The notes under the pieces are model-generated. The model was not told the DNA's origin, did not search any database, and saw nothing but the letters and a program-made list of their open reading frames with translations. DNA of 64,000 nucleotides from Pseudomonas umsongensis (GTDB taxonomy: Bacteria; Pseudomonadota; Gammaproteobacteria; Pseudomonadales; Pseudomonadaceae), in the NCBI RefSeq assembly GCF_002236105.1, contig NZ_NIWU01000004.1, positions 372,001-436,000 on the forward strand, in the 5' to 3' direction. The stretch's first letter is position 1, and every line of letters starts with the position of its first letter. Of this stretch, positions 8,871 through 17,290 are shown one piece after another. The translations under genes were made by a program, and so were the position numbers.

Positions 8871-9463
8871 TACAGGACGCCCTTGGTCGAAGGCATTTGC
8901 CCGGCCATGCGGTCATCGAGTTCCACGGCCATGCGCAGGGCGCGGCCGAAAGCCTTGAACACAGTTTCGATCTGGTGGTGGGTGTTGTGCCCACGCAGGT
9001 TGTCGATGTGCAGGGTGACGTTGGCGTGGTTGACGAAGCCCTGGAAGAATTCCTGGAACAGGTCAACATCGAAACCGCCGACGGTGGCGCGGGTATACGG
9101 CACATGCATCTGCAGGCCAGGGCGGCCGGAGAAGTCGATTACCACGCGCGACAGCGCTTCATCGAGCGGCACGTAGGCGTGGCCGTAGCGACGGATGCCT
9201 TTCTTGTCGCCGATGGCTTTGGTGAATGCCTGACCCAGGGTGATACCGACATCTTCCACCGTGTGGTGGTCATCGATATGCAGGTCGCCTTTGCTGACGA
9301 TATCCAGGTCGATCAGCCCGTGACGGGCGATCTGGTCCAGCATGTGCTCAAGAAAAGGTACACCGATATCAAATCGGGCCTTTCCGGTGCCATCCAGGTT
9401 GATCGAGGCTTTGATCTGGGTTTCCAGAGTGTCGCGCTCGACTGACGCCATACGTTCGGCCAT
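8870..9463 (-). CDS. hisB: Imidazoleglycerol-phosphate dehydratase HisB
   Basis: HisB dehydrates imidazole glycerol phosphate to imidazole acetol phosphate using Mn. This is the monofunctional form. The frame extends 12 codons upstream, but MAERMASVERDTLETQIKAS matches the usual start, giving 197 residues. The His-rich metal motifs are FLEHMLDQIARHG, DLHIDDHHTVED, and later HANVTLHIDNLRGHNTHHQ with E in FKAFGRALR. It is the first gene of the hisB-hisH-DUF2164-hisA-hisF unit. The upstream gap holds an inverted REP pair. Confidence 0.97.
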   Translation of the reverse strand: MAERMASVERDTLETQIKASINLDGTGKARFDIGVPFLEHMLDQIARHGLIDLDIVSKGDLHIDDHHTVEDVGITLGQAFTKAIGDKKGIRRYGHAYVPLDEALSRVVIDFSGRPGLQMHVPYTRATVGGFDVDLFQEFFQGFVNHANVTLHIDNLRGHNTHHQIETVFKAFGRALRMAVELDDRMAGQMPSTKGVL

Positions 9464-9620
9464 CACCAGCTCCGCAAAATCATTGGGCGAAAAAGGCAAC
9501 CATTATAGGGGCGCGGGCGCGAAACAGAAACACGGGAGGTGATATCGCTGACGGATAGAATCCCCGGTCGTCGGGGATAGACATGTCCATACAAGCCATT
9601 TTCAGGCACCACCAGACAAA

Positions 9621-9711
9621 TGTGGGAGCGGGCTTGCTCGCGAAAGGGGCTGCACATTCAACATCTCTGTCGACTGTCAGACCGCAATCGCGAGCAAGCC
9701 CGCTCCCACAG
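9621..9711. repeat. Inverted REP pair, GTGGGAGCGGGC family
   Basis: A 23-base REP at 9621-9643 (TGTGGGAGCGGGCTTGCTCG core) is repeated as its reverse complement at 9689-9711, about 45 bases apart, in the gap between hisB and the MFS gene. The same family recurs at 62489-62577. This is the REPIN layout typical of Pseudomonas. Confidence 0.88.
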
Positions 9712-9755
9712 GGGTTGGTGTTGGCCTGAAGATGTCAGGCCAGACCCTCAGCTTC

Positions 9756-11420
9756 TTAGTGGAACAGTACCGCTGTTTTTTGCAGCGTCACCCACACACC
9801 CCATGCCAACGGAATACCCACCACCAGCCAGGCAGCTACCGCCAACGGCTTGGTGCCGGCATCGGCTTTCCACTCCAGCACGGTGCTGCTGTCAGCCCCT
9901 TTGTCGTGACCCAGAGCCTGTTCGGCAGCCAGCTCGGCGTCGGTCATGAAGTACTTGTCGGCCACCGGACGCACCAGCAGGTTGCAGATAAAGCCCAGTA
10001 CCAGCAGGCCCGCCAGGATGTACAAGGTGATGTCGTACGCCGCTGCACGCTCGACGCCGATGCTCAGCTGATATTCACGCAGGTAGTTCACCAGCACCGG
10101 ACCCAACACACCTGCCGCCGCCCATGCCGTCAGCAGGCGACCGTGGATCGCACCGACCATTTGCGTGCCGAACAGGTCCGCCAGATAAGCGGGGACCGTG
10201 GCAAAACCACCGCCGTACATCGACAGGATGATGCAGAAGGCTGCCACGAACAGCGCGACACTGCCCAGATGCCCAAGGTTCGGAATCAGTCCGTATAAAG
10301 CAAAGCCCAGGGCGAAGAACACGAAGTAGGTGTTTTTACGGCCCAGGTAATCCGAGAACGAGGCCCAGAAGAAACGCCCGCCGATGTTGAACAGGCTCAG
10401 CAAACCGGTGAAGCCCGCAGCGATGGCGGCAATCGAAGCCAGTTGCGAGGCGTCCAGTTGGCCAAATGTCAGGTCATTGCCCAGCAACTTGCCGGCAAAA
10501 ACCTCCTGCAACAGTGGCGAAGCCATGCCGAGGATGCCGATACCGGCGGATACGTTCAGGCACAACACCAGCCATACCAGGCGAAATTGTGGCGTCTTCC
10601 ACGCCACGTTAACGTGCACGTGACGGTGGGTGATCATCGCGTTCGAGGCTTTTTTCGCAGGTGCCGTCCAGCCTTCAGGCTTCCAGCCGGTCGGCGGCAC
10701 TCGATAGGACAGCGCGCCGCCGATCATGAACACGAAATAGATCGCAGCCATGACCAGGAAGCTTTGCCACACGCCGACACTGGTGGGCGAGGCAAAATGA
10801 CTCATCAACGCCGCCGCCAAGGGCGCACCGACCATTGCACCCCCGCCGAAACCCATGATCGCCATGCCGGTCGCCATGCCGCGCTTGTCCGGGAACCACT
10901 TGATCAAGGTCGACACCGGCGAGATGTAGCCCAGGCCCAGGCCGATACCGCCAATGACCCCGGAGCCGATCCACATCAGCCAGATCTGGTGGGTATAGAC
11001 CCCCAGCGCGGAAATCAGCAGACCGCCGCACCAGCACAGCGCCGAGACGACACCCGCCTTGCGCGGCCCGGCATGCTCCAGCCAGCCACCCCAGATGGCG
11101 GCCGAGCAACCCAGGAAGATGAAGAACAGGGTGTAGATCCAGCCGAGCATCGAAATCGGCCAGTCGCATTGCGAAGAAAACACTTGAGCGATGAAGCTCA
11201 TGTCGGGCGCACAAGCCACTGGTGCGGTGATGCCGAGCGCTTTGGACAGCGGCAACCAGAATACCGAGAAGCCATACGCCATGCCGATACACAGATGGAT
11301 AGCCAGCGCGGCCGGTGGCACCAGCCATCGGTTGAAACCGGGCCTGGCGATAATGCGCTCCTTGGAAAGGAACGCGGGCTGGCCGGCTTGAAGGCCGTCT
11401 GCCGTGATGCTCGTGGTCAT
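9756..11420 (-). CDS. MFS transporter, oxalate/formate antiporter (OFA) family
   Basis: The 554-residue inner-membrane protein has twelve hydrophobic segments in the main body. OFA-type features include RWLVPPAALAIHLCIGMAYG at the first helix, the MFS loop KWFPDKRGMATGMAIMGFGGG, and the second-half loop WASFSDYLGRKNT. Characterised relatives carry small carboxylates such as oxalate, formate or pyruvate; the substrate here is not known. After a charged linker at about residues 490-520 there is one extra helix with WLVVGIPLAWGVWVTL, which resembles a small separate subunit encoded beside some OFA transporters, so this may be a natural fusion. It appears monocistronic. Confidence 0.85.
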   Translation of the reverse strand: MTTSITADGLQAGQPAFLSKERIIARPGFNRWLVPPAALAIHLCIGMAYGFSVFWLPLSKALGITAPVACAPDMSFIAQVFSSQCDWPISMLGWIYTLFFIFLGCSAAIWGGWLEHAGPRKAGVVSALCWCGGLLISALGVYTHQIWLMWIGSGVIGGIGLGLGYISPVSTLIKWFPDKRGMATGMAIMGFGGGAMVGAPLAAALMSHFASPTSVGVWQSFLVMAAIYFVFMIGGALSYRVPPTGWKPEGWTAPAKKASNAMITHRHVHVNVAWKTPQFRLVWLVLCLNVSAGIGILGMASPLLQEVFAGKLLGNDLTFGQLDASQLASIAAIAAGFTGLLSLFNIGGRFFWASFSDYLGRKNTYFVFFALGFALYGLIPNLGHLGSVALFVAAFCIILSMYGGGFATVPAYLADLFGTQMVGAIHGRLLTAWAAAGVLGPVLVNYLREYQLSIGVERAAAYDITLYILAGLLVLGFICNLLVRPVADKYFMTDAELAAEQALGHDKGADSSTVLEWKADAGTKPLAVAAWLVVGIPLAWGVWVTLQKTAVLFH

Positions 11421-11827
11421 TGTTTATCCCCCAATTGTCAGTAGTGTTCGCCTGCCACTTTCACCCTCAGCCTTAATGCACGCAGACATGACCGTTTTTT
11501 AGGGAAAAGCTCGTTTTTCCTGCGACATCACGTCGCAGAGGGGCGGACGAACCGGTGCAGGGTAGCATTTGCCAATGATCGAAAAACCAAACTGACATCA
11601 CGTTTTCGAAGTTGTCCGTTTTCGTACCACTGAAGGAACCTCCCTTGCGATCATTGTCGAACTGATTAACCACTTCTTCTCCGGTACAGATCCTGTCTAC
11701 ACGCAGGCAAAATCACTTTTTGCCTGGATGCTCGACGCTCTGTCCTTGTGATCTGCCCGGTCGGGCGCTGCGGAGCGCTATACTCCCCGGCTAAATTTCG
11801 AATTCGACTAACTACAAGGACTCGCCC
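11421..11827. other. Intergenic region between MFS gene and asmA
   Basis: This 407-base gap separates divergent genes, so it should contain promoters for both. No convincing gene was found. A TATACT hexamer near 11778 lies about 50 bases before asmA, but no well-spaced -35 element is visible. Confidence 0.5.
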
Positions 11828-14053
11828 ATGAAAGCGTTCGGCAAAATCCTGGGCCTGGTACTTCTCGGGCTGTTGCTGATCGTAGTGGCGCTGGGCTTTG
11901 CCCTGACCCACCTCTTCGATCCCAACGACTACAAAGACGAGATACGCCAGATTGCCCGCGACAAGGCCCACATCGAGCTGACGCTCAATGGCGATATCGG
12001 CTGGAGCCTGTTCCCTTGGCTGGGCCTGGAACTGCACGATGCAGCGGTCGCTACCCTGGCCAAGCCCGCCGAGCCCTTCGCCGACCTGCAGATGCTCGGC
12101 CTGTCGGTCCGCGTGCTGCCATTGCTGCGCCGCGAGGTGCAGATGAGCGATGTGCGCGTCGAAGGCCTGAACCTGCGCCTGAACCGCGACAAAGATGGCC
12201 ACGGCAACTGGGAAGACATCGGCAAGGTGCCCAAGCCTGCAACCACGGCCACGCCTGCCGATGCCACCAGCGAACCTGAGCAGCCAACCACCGCCCAGGC
12301 GGAAAAACCGGCACAGCCCATTCGCCTGGACATCGACAGCCTGACCGTCAACAACGCCCGCGTGGAATACAGCGACGAAAAAACCGGCAAGCAATTCAGC
12401 GCCGAAAGCATCCAGCTCAGTACCGGGCCGGTGCACGACTCCACCAACATCCCGGTCAAGCTCACCGCGTTCCTGGGCACCAACCAGCCGGTTCTGCGGG
12501 TGCGCACCGAGCTCAACGGCGAATTGCGTTTCGAACGCGCGCTGCAGCGCTACAAGCTCGAAGACATGAAGCTGTCCGGTGAAGTCGCCGGCGATCCGCT
12601 GCAAGGCAAGACCGTGACCTTCGCTGCGCAAGGCCAGCTGTTGCTGGACAAGGCTGCCAACGTCGCCGAGTGGACCGGGATCAAGGTCTCCGCCAACCAA
12701 CTGCGAGCGCTGGGCGAGCTGAAGGTCAATGACCTCGATAAAACCCCGCAGGTTAACGGCGGCTTGTCGATTGCCCAGTTCGACCTGGCGAAATTCGTCG
12801 ACAGCATCGGCCAGAAACTCCCGGCGATGGCCGAAGGCAGCCTGAGCAAGGTCGAACTGGCCACGCGCCTGACCGGCACGCCCTCCAGCCTCACGCTCGA
12901 TGACATCAACCTGAAAGTCGACGACAGCACCTTTACCGGTCGCATCGCTGTCGAGGATTTCGCCAAGCAATCCCTGCGCGCAACCCTCAAGGCGGACACC
13001 TTCAACGTCGACCGTTACCTGGCGCCGAAGTCGGCCGAGGCTAACAGCGCCAAGCAAGTGCGTCAGGCCGAAGTCGCCAGCACCGAAGCTGATGCCATGG
13101 CCGGGGCCGGCAGCACACCCCTGCCGCAATCCCCAACCAAAGAAGCCTGGAGCAACGAACGCCTGCTGCCGGTGGAACGCCTGAGCAAGCTGGATGTAGA
13201 CGCCGACCTGACCTTCGGCCAGTTAACCCTGGAAAAACTGCCGATCCACAACGCGGTGCTCAAGGCCAACGGCCAGGGTGGATTGTTGACGCTGAGCAGC
13301 CTGCGCGGCGACCTGTACGAGGGCAACTTCGAAGCCAAAGGCACCCTTGATGTGCGCCAGCAGGCGCCGGTGCTGAACATGCAGACGCAAATCAGCCGGG
13401 TGCCAGCGGAAAAAATCCTCGAAAGCCAGGGCAAGGAGCCACCGGTCAAAGGCCTGGTAACACTCAACAGCACCCTCACCGGTAGCGGCAACAGCCAGAA
13501 AGCGCTGATCGAAACCCTTAATGGCAACGCCAGTTTCGTCATCAACAATGGCGTGCTGCTCAATGCCAACCTCGAACAACAGTTGTGCAAAGGCATCGCC
13601 ACGCTCAACCGCAAGTCCCTCAGCGGCGAGCCAAGGGGCAAGGACACACCGTTCCAGGAGCTCAAGGGTAACCTGACCTTTCGAAACGGCGTCGCGAGCA
13701 ACCCGGACCTGAAAGTGCGCATCCCGGGCATGACCGTCAACGGCGACGGCGACATCGACCTGCGGGTCTTGGGCATGGATTATCGCGTGGGCATCATTGT
13801 CGAAGGCGACAAGAGCGACATGCCGGACCCGGCCTGCCAGGTGAGCGAGAAATTTGTCGGCATCCAGTGGCCGTTGCGTTGCCGCGGCCCACTGGAGCTC
13901 GGCGCCAAGGCCTGCCGCCTGGATAACGAACGCATGGGCCAGGTCGCGAGCAAACTGGCGGGCGAGCGCATCAGCGAAAAAATCGACGAGAAACTGGGCG
14001 ACAAGGTCAGCCCGGAACTCAAGGACGCACTCAAGGGGCTGTTCAAGCGATGA
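11828..14053 (+). CDS. asmA: AsmA family envelope protein
   Basis: The 741-residue protein has one N-terminal membrane anchor (LGLVLLGLLLIVVALGFAL) followed by a large periplasmic beta-rich part. AsmA features are FDPNDYKDEIRQ, the LNGDIGWSLFPWLGLEL motif right after the anchor, and the conserved C-terminal region ending with the helix SPELKDALKGLFKR. AsmA-like proteins form bridges thought to move phospholipid between the membranes. Low-complexity Ala/Pro/Glu linkers are present near residues 138-160 and 400-440. Its stop overlaps the mutY start as ATGA, so these are co-translated. Confidence 0.9.
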   Translation: MKAFGKILGLVLLGLLLIVVALGFALTHLFDPNDYKDEIRQIARDKAHIELTLNGDIGWSLFPWLGLELHDAAVATLAKPAEPFADLQMLGLSVRVLPLLRREVQMSDVRVEGLNLRLNRDKDGHGNWEDIGKVPKPATTATPADATSEPEQPTTAQAEKPAQPIRLDIDSLTVNNARVEYSDEKTGKQFSAESIQLSTGPVHDSTNIPVKLTAFLGTNQPVLRVRTELNGELRFERALQRYKLEDMKLSGEVAGDPLQGKTVTFAAQGQLLLDKAANVAEWTGIKVSANQLRALGELKVNDLDKTPQVNGGLSIAQFDLAKFVDSIGQKLPAMAEGSLSKVELATRLTGTPSSLTLDDINLKVDDSTFTGRIAVEDFAKQSLRATLKADTFNVDRYLAPKSAEANSAKQVRQAEVASTEADAMAGAGSTPLPQSPTKEAWSNERLLPVERLSKLDVDADLTFGQLTLEKLPIHNAVLKANGQGGLLTLSSLRGDLYEGNFEAKGTLDVRQQAPVLNMQTQISRVPAEKILESQGKEPPVKGLVTLNSTLTGSGNSQKALIETLNGNASFVINNGVLLNANLEQQLCKGIATLNRKSLSGEPRGKDTPFQELKGNLTFRNGVASNPDLKVRIPGMTVNGDGDIDLRVLGMDYRVGIIVEGDKSDMPDPACQVSEKFVGIQWPLRCRGPLELGAKACRLDNERMGQVASKLAGERISEKIDEKLGDKVSPELKDALKGLFKR

Positions 14054-15117
14054 GAGCCGAGCAGTTTTCATTGGCGGTGCTGGAATGGTTCGACCGCCAC
14101 GGCCGCCACGATTTGCCCTGGCAACAGGGCATCACCCCTTATCGGGTGTGGGTCTCGGAAATCATGCTGCAACAAACCCAGGTCAGCACCGTGCTGAATT
14201 ACTTCGACCGGTTCATGGCCTCGCTGCCGACGGTCGAAGCCCTGGCGGCGGCGCCCGAGGACGAAGTGCTGCACCTGTGGACGGGCCTTGGTTACTACAC
14301 CCGCGCGCGGAATCTGCAGAAGACTGCCAAAATCGTCGTCGAGCAGTACGGCGGTGAATTCCCCCGGGACGTGGAAAAACTCACCGACCTGCCCGGCATC
14401 GGCCTGTCCACGGCGGGTGCGATCGCCAGTATCAGCATGGGCCTGCGCGCGCCGATCCTCGACGGCAACGTCAAACGCGTTCTGGCACGCTTTACCGCGC
14501 AAGAGGGTTACCCGGGCGAGCCGAAGGTCGCCAAACAGCTATGGGCGAACGCTGAGCGCTTTACACCGCACGATCGGGTGAACGCCTACACCCAGGCGAT
14601 GATGGACCTGGGCGCCACGCTCTGCACCCGAAGCAAGCCGAGCTGCCTGCTCTGCCCGCTGGAAAAAGGCTGTGAAGCGCACATGCTCGGCCTGGAAACC
14701 CGCTACCCGATTCCCAAGCCACGCAAAGCCATCCCGCAGAAACGCACGCTGATGCCGATGCTTGCCAATGCTGAAGGTGCGATCCTGCTTTACCGTCGAC
14801 CTTCCACGGGCCTGTGGGGCGGCTTGTGGAGCTTGCCGGAACTCGATGACCTCGACGACCTGCAACATCTCGCCTCGCAGCACTCGCTGGAGTTGGGCAA
14901 CCCGCAGGCACTGCCGAACCTGGTGCACACCTTCAGCCATTTCCAGTTATCCATCGAACCCTGGCTGGTTCAGGTCCAGAAGGCCGGCCAGCACGTGGCC
15001 GAGGCCGACTGGCTCTGGTATAACCTCGCCACCCCGCCGCGCCTGGGCCTTGCCGCCCCGGTCAAGACCTTGCTCGAACGCGCGGCTGCCGTATTGAACG
15101 CAGGAGAGTCGTCATGA
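14050..15117 (+). CDS. mutY: Adenine DNA glycosylase MutY
   Basis: MutY removes adenine mispaired with 8-oxoguanine. The 355-residue product has the HhH glycosylase domain with SEIMLQQTQVSTV (catalytic Glu), the hairpin LPGIGLSTAGAIAS and the catalytic Asp in APILDGNVKRV. The 4Fe-4S cluster motif C-x6-C-x2-C-x5-C is complete (CTRSKPSCLLCPLEKGC). The C-terminal Nudix-like 8-oxoG recognition domain contains GLWGGLWSLPEL and HTFSHF. It overlaps asmA upstream and yggX downstream by ATGA. Confidence 0.97.
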   Translation: MRAEQFSLAVLEWFDRHGRHDLPWQQGITPYRVWVSEIMLQQTQVSTVLNYFDRFMASLPTVEALAAAPEDEVLHLWTGLGYYTRARNLQKTAKIVVEQYGGEFPRDVEKLTDLPGIGLSTAGAIASISMGLRAPILDGNVKRVLARFTAQEGYPGEPKVAKQLWANAERFTPHDRVNAYTQAMMDLGATLCTRSKPSCLLCPLEKGCEAHMLGLETRYPIPKPRKAIPQKRTLMPMLANAEGAILLYRRPSTGLWGGLWSLPELDDLDDLQHLASQHSLELGNPQALPNLVHTFSHFQLSIEPWLVQVQKAGQHVAEADWLWYNLATPPRLGLAAPVKTLLERAAAVLNAGESS

Positions 15118-15386
15118 CCCGCACCATCATGTGCCGCAAGTACAAAGAAGAATTGCCCGCCCTGGAGCGCGCTCCATTCCCGGGTGCCAAAGGCCAGGAC
15201 ATTCTTGACCACGTCTCGGCCAAGGCCTGGGCCGATTGGCAAAAACACCAAACGCTGCTGATCAACGAAAAGCGCCTGAACATGATGAACGCCGAAGACC
15301 GCAAATATCTTCAGGGCGAGATGGACAAGTACTTCTCCGGCGAGGATTACGCCAAGGCCGAAGGCTACGTTCCGCCTGCCGAGTAA
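15114..15386 (+). CDS. yggX: Probable Fe(2+)-trafficking protein YggX
   Basis: The 90-residue protein starts MTRTIMCRKYKEELPALE, with the family's single Cys, and continues with PFPGAKGQDI, AWADWQKHQTLLINEKRLN and DKYFSG. YggX helps protect Fe-S clusters and limits oxidative damage. Its ATG overlaps the mutY stop (ATGA). The pairing is meaningful because MutY carries an Fe-S cluster and both act against oxidative damage. Confidence 0.96.
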   Translation: MTRTIMCRKYKEELPALERAPFPGAKGQDILDHVSAKAWADWQKHQTLLINEKRLNMMNAEDRKYLQGEMDKYFSGEDYAKAEGYVPPAE

Positions 15387-15450
15387 GCCCGTGAAATCGG
15401 GGGGTCGGATCGTAAGCGACGGTAATAATTAAATTTTTTTGATAACTTGC

Positions 15451-15479
15451 TTGACGACCCTCTGAAAAACCCGTTTAAT
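15451..15479 (+). promoter_or_regulatory. Sigma-70 promoter of tRNA-Phe
   Basis: TTGACG at 15451-15456 and TTTAAT at 15474-15479 are spaced by 17 bases, 10 bases before the mature tRNA 5' end. A T-rich stretch lies upstream of the -35 element. Confidence 0.75.
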
Positions 15480-15489
15480 GCGCCCCGTT

Positions 15490-15565
15490 GCCCAGATAGC
15501 TCAGTCGGTAGAGCAGGGGATTGAAAATCCCCGTGTCGGCGGTTCGATTCCGTCTCTGGGCACCA
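15490..15565 (+). tRNA. tRNA-Phe (GAA)
   Basis: This is a 76-base cloverleaf. The acceptor stem GCCCAGA pairs with TCTGGGC, and ACCA is encoded. The D-arm is AGCTCAGTCGGTAGAGC, the anticodon stem-loop GGGGATTGAAAATCCCC has anticodon GAA, and the T-arm contains GGTTCGATTCC. Confidence 0.98.
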
Positions 15566-15607
15566 CCTTCCGTTTTCAGGTGATGCCAAGCACACCTGGA
15601 AGCACAC

Positions 15608-15634
15608 AAAAAACCCGCCTAGTGCGGGTTTTTT
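15608..15634. terminator. Bidirectional rho-independent terminator
   Basis: AAAAAACCCGC at 15608-15618 pairs with GCGGGTTTTTT across a 5-base loop. It ends the tRNA-Phe transcript and, on the other strand, the permease transcript. Confidence 0.9.
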
Positions 15635-15727
15635 GCTTTTCAGGCTTTGTACCCTTGCATGCCCCCCCGTGAAAGCTTGGCAAGCGATCACAAGGGGCGG
15701 CTGGAGTAGCCCGGCCTCAGCAGTCGT

Positions 15728-17107
15728 TCACTCCGCCATCTGCAACTCCGGCAGCTTCATCCGGAACCCACGCGTAACGCCCATCAAACAAAGTAACCCT
15801 AACCCCATCCAGCCAAGACCAATCATGAACGACATGCTGGACAGGCTGGTCCAAAGCCAAATGGTGCTGAGGAAGCCCAGGGCCGGCACCAGACCGTAGA
15901 TCAGGCAATTGCGCAGGCCGCGCATCTTCTGGTCGACGAGGTAATGCTTGATCACCGCCAGGTTCACCGCCGAGAACGCGAAGAGCGCGCCGAAGCTGAT
16001 CATGTTGGCCACGGTATCCAGGGTGATGAACAGGGCAATCAGCGAGAACAGACTGACCAGCATGATCGCCGTGGCCGGCACCCGCTTCTTCGAGACCAGC
16101 CTGCCGAACACCCGCGGCAGCGCACCGTCCCGACCCATGGCGAACAGCACCCGGGAGACGCTGGCCTGGGAGACCATCGCCGAGGCAAAACACCCGGCCA
16201 CGTAGGTGGCGGTAAAGGCGGTCACCAGCAGTTCACCCCCCACGCGGCGCATGACGTCCAGCGACGCCGAGTCCGGGTCGGCAAAGGTGTTCCATTGTGG
16301 ATAGACCATTTGCGCGAAATACGAAACAAGGACAAACAGCAGGCCTCCGAGCAGGCTCACCACCATGATGGCGAGGGGGATGAGACGCCGCGGGTTGGGC
16401 GTCTCCTCGGCCATGGTCGACACGGCGTCGAAGCCGAGGAAGGACAGACACAGGACCGCTGCGCCGGTCATGATCAGCGGAACGCTGAAGCCCTCGTGAT
16501 GGAAGGGTGCGAGCAACGAAACCGGCTCCGACTGATCCCCCAGGTTATGGATCGACAACGCCACGAACACGACGATGAAGACCAACTGGACAACCACGAG
16601 CAGCAAGTTGACCCGGGTGATGGATTCGATACCGATCAGGTTGAGGAAGGTCACCAGGGCAATGGAGCCGACCACCCACACCGCAGCGGGAACCGCGGGG
16701 AAGTATTCGGACATGTAGATGCCGATCAGCAGATAACTGAGCAGCGGCAGGAAGATATAGTCCAGCAACAAGGTCCAGCCGGCCATGAAGCCAAAGTAGC
16801 TACCGAAGGCCTTACGCGTATAGGAGTACACCGATCCCGAATACGGATGTGCCTGCACCATGCGTCCGTAGCTGTAGGCAGTCAGCAGCATGGCGGCAAG
16901 GGTCAGCAGGTAGGCGGTCGGCAAGTGGCCCTTGGTCATCTGGGTCACCAGGCCATAGGTGGTGAACACCGCCAGCGGGACCATGTACGCCAGGCCGAAG
17001 AGGACCAGCGCGGTAAGACCCAGGGATTGTCGAAACCTGCCTGGCGAAACCGATTCCGATGGGGAGTGATGGGAAGGAGTGTCGGCCACGCTTGTTATTG
17101 TATTCAT
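15728..17107 (-). CDS. APC-superfamily permease, probable polyamine (putrescine) importer
   Basis: The 459-residue inner-membrane protein has about twelve hydrophobic segments. FGLAYMVPLAVFTTYG, YSYGRMVQAHPYSGSVYSYTRKAFG and SFLGFDAVSTMAEETPNPRR are the helix 1, 3 and 6 signatures of the PuuP/YeeF-like APC branch. Context supports an amine substrate: a SpuC-like aminotransferase, a LuxR regulator and a KauB/PuuC-like aldehyde dehydrogenase are all on the same strand just upstream. Import is likely proton-coupled. The exact amine cannot be decided from sequence. Confidence 0.8.
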   Translation of the reverse strand: MNTITSVADTPSHHSPSESVSPGRFRQSLGLTALVLFGLAYMVPLAVFTTYGLVTQMTKGHLPTAYLLTLAAMLLTAYSYGRMVQAHPYSGSVYSYTRKAFGSYFGFMAGWTLLLDYIFLPLLSYLLIGIYMSEYFPAVPAAVWVVGSIALVTFLNLIGIESITRVNLLLVVVQLVFIVVFVALSIHNLGDQSEPVSLLAPFHHEGFSVPLIMTGAAVLCLSFLGFDAVSTMAEETPNPRRLIPLAIMVVSLLGGLLFVLVSYFAQMVYPQWNTFADPDSASLDVMRRVGGELLVTAFTATYVAGCFASAMVSQASVSRVLFAMGRDGALPRVFGRLVSKKRVPATAIMLVSLFSLIALFITLDTVANMISFGALFAFSAVNLAVIKHYLVDQKMRGLRNCLIYGLVPALGFLSTIWLWTSLSSMSFMIGLGWMGLGLLCLMGVTRGFRMKLPELQMAE

Positions 17108-17290
17108 TGCTGACTCCTGAAAATTTGAATGCAGGACGCTGCGGTATCCGAAGAACGGTTACCGTTAGTGAATGATCTGCTGAAGGGTGGGCTGCCCGAT
17201 TTCCGACAGCCACTTGTTCAATCGATAGGCATACAGGGCGATGCAACGCTGTTGATCACCGCCCCGAGCATGCCTGGCCCACAGATGAGC

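Noticed and set aside
11473..11673. 66-codon minus-strand frame in the gap before asmA
   Set aside because: No ribosome site or family pattern, and it overlaps the probable promoter region of the MFS gene.
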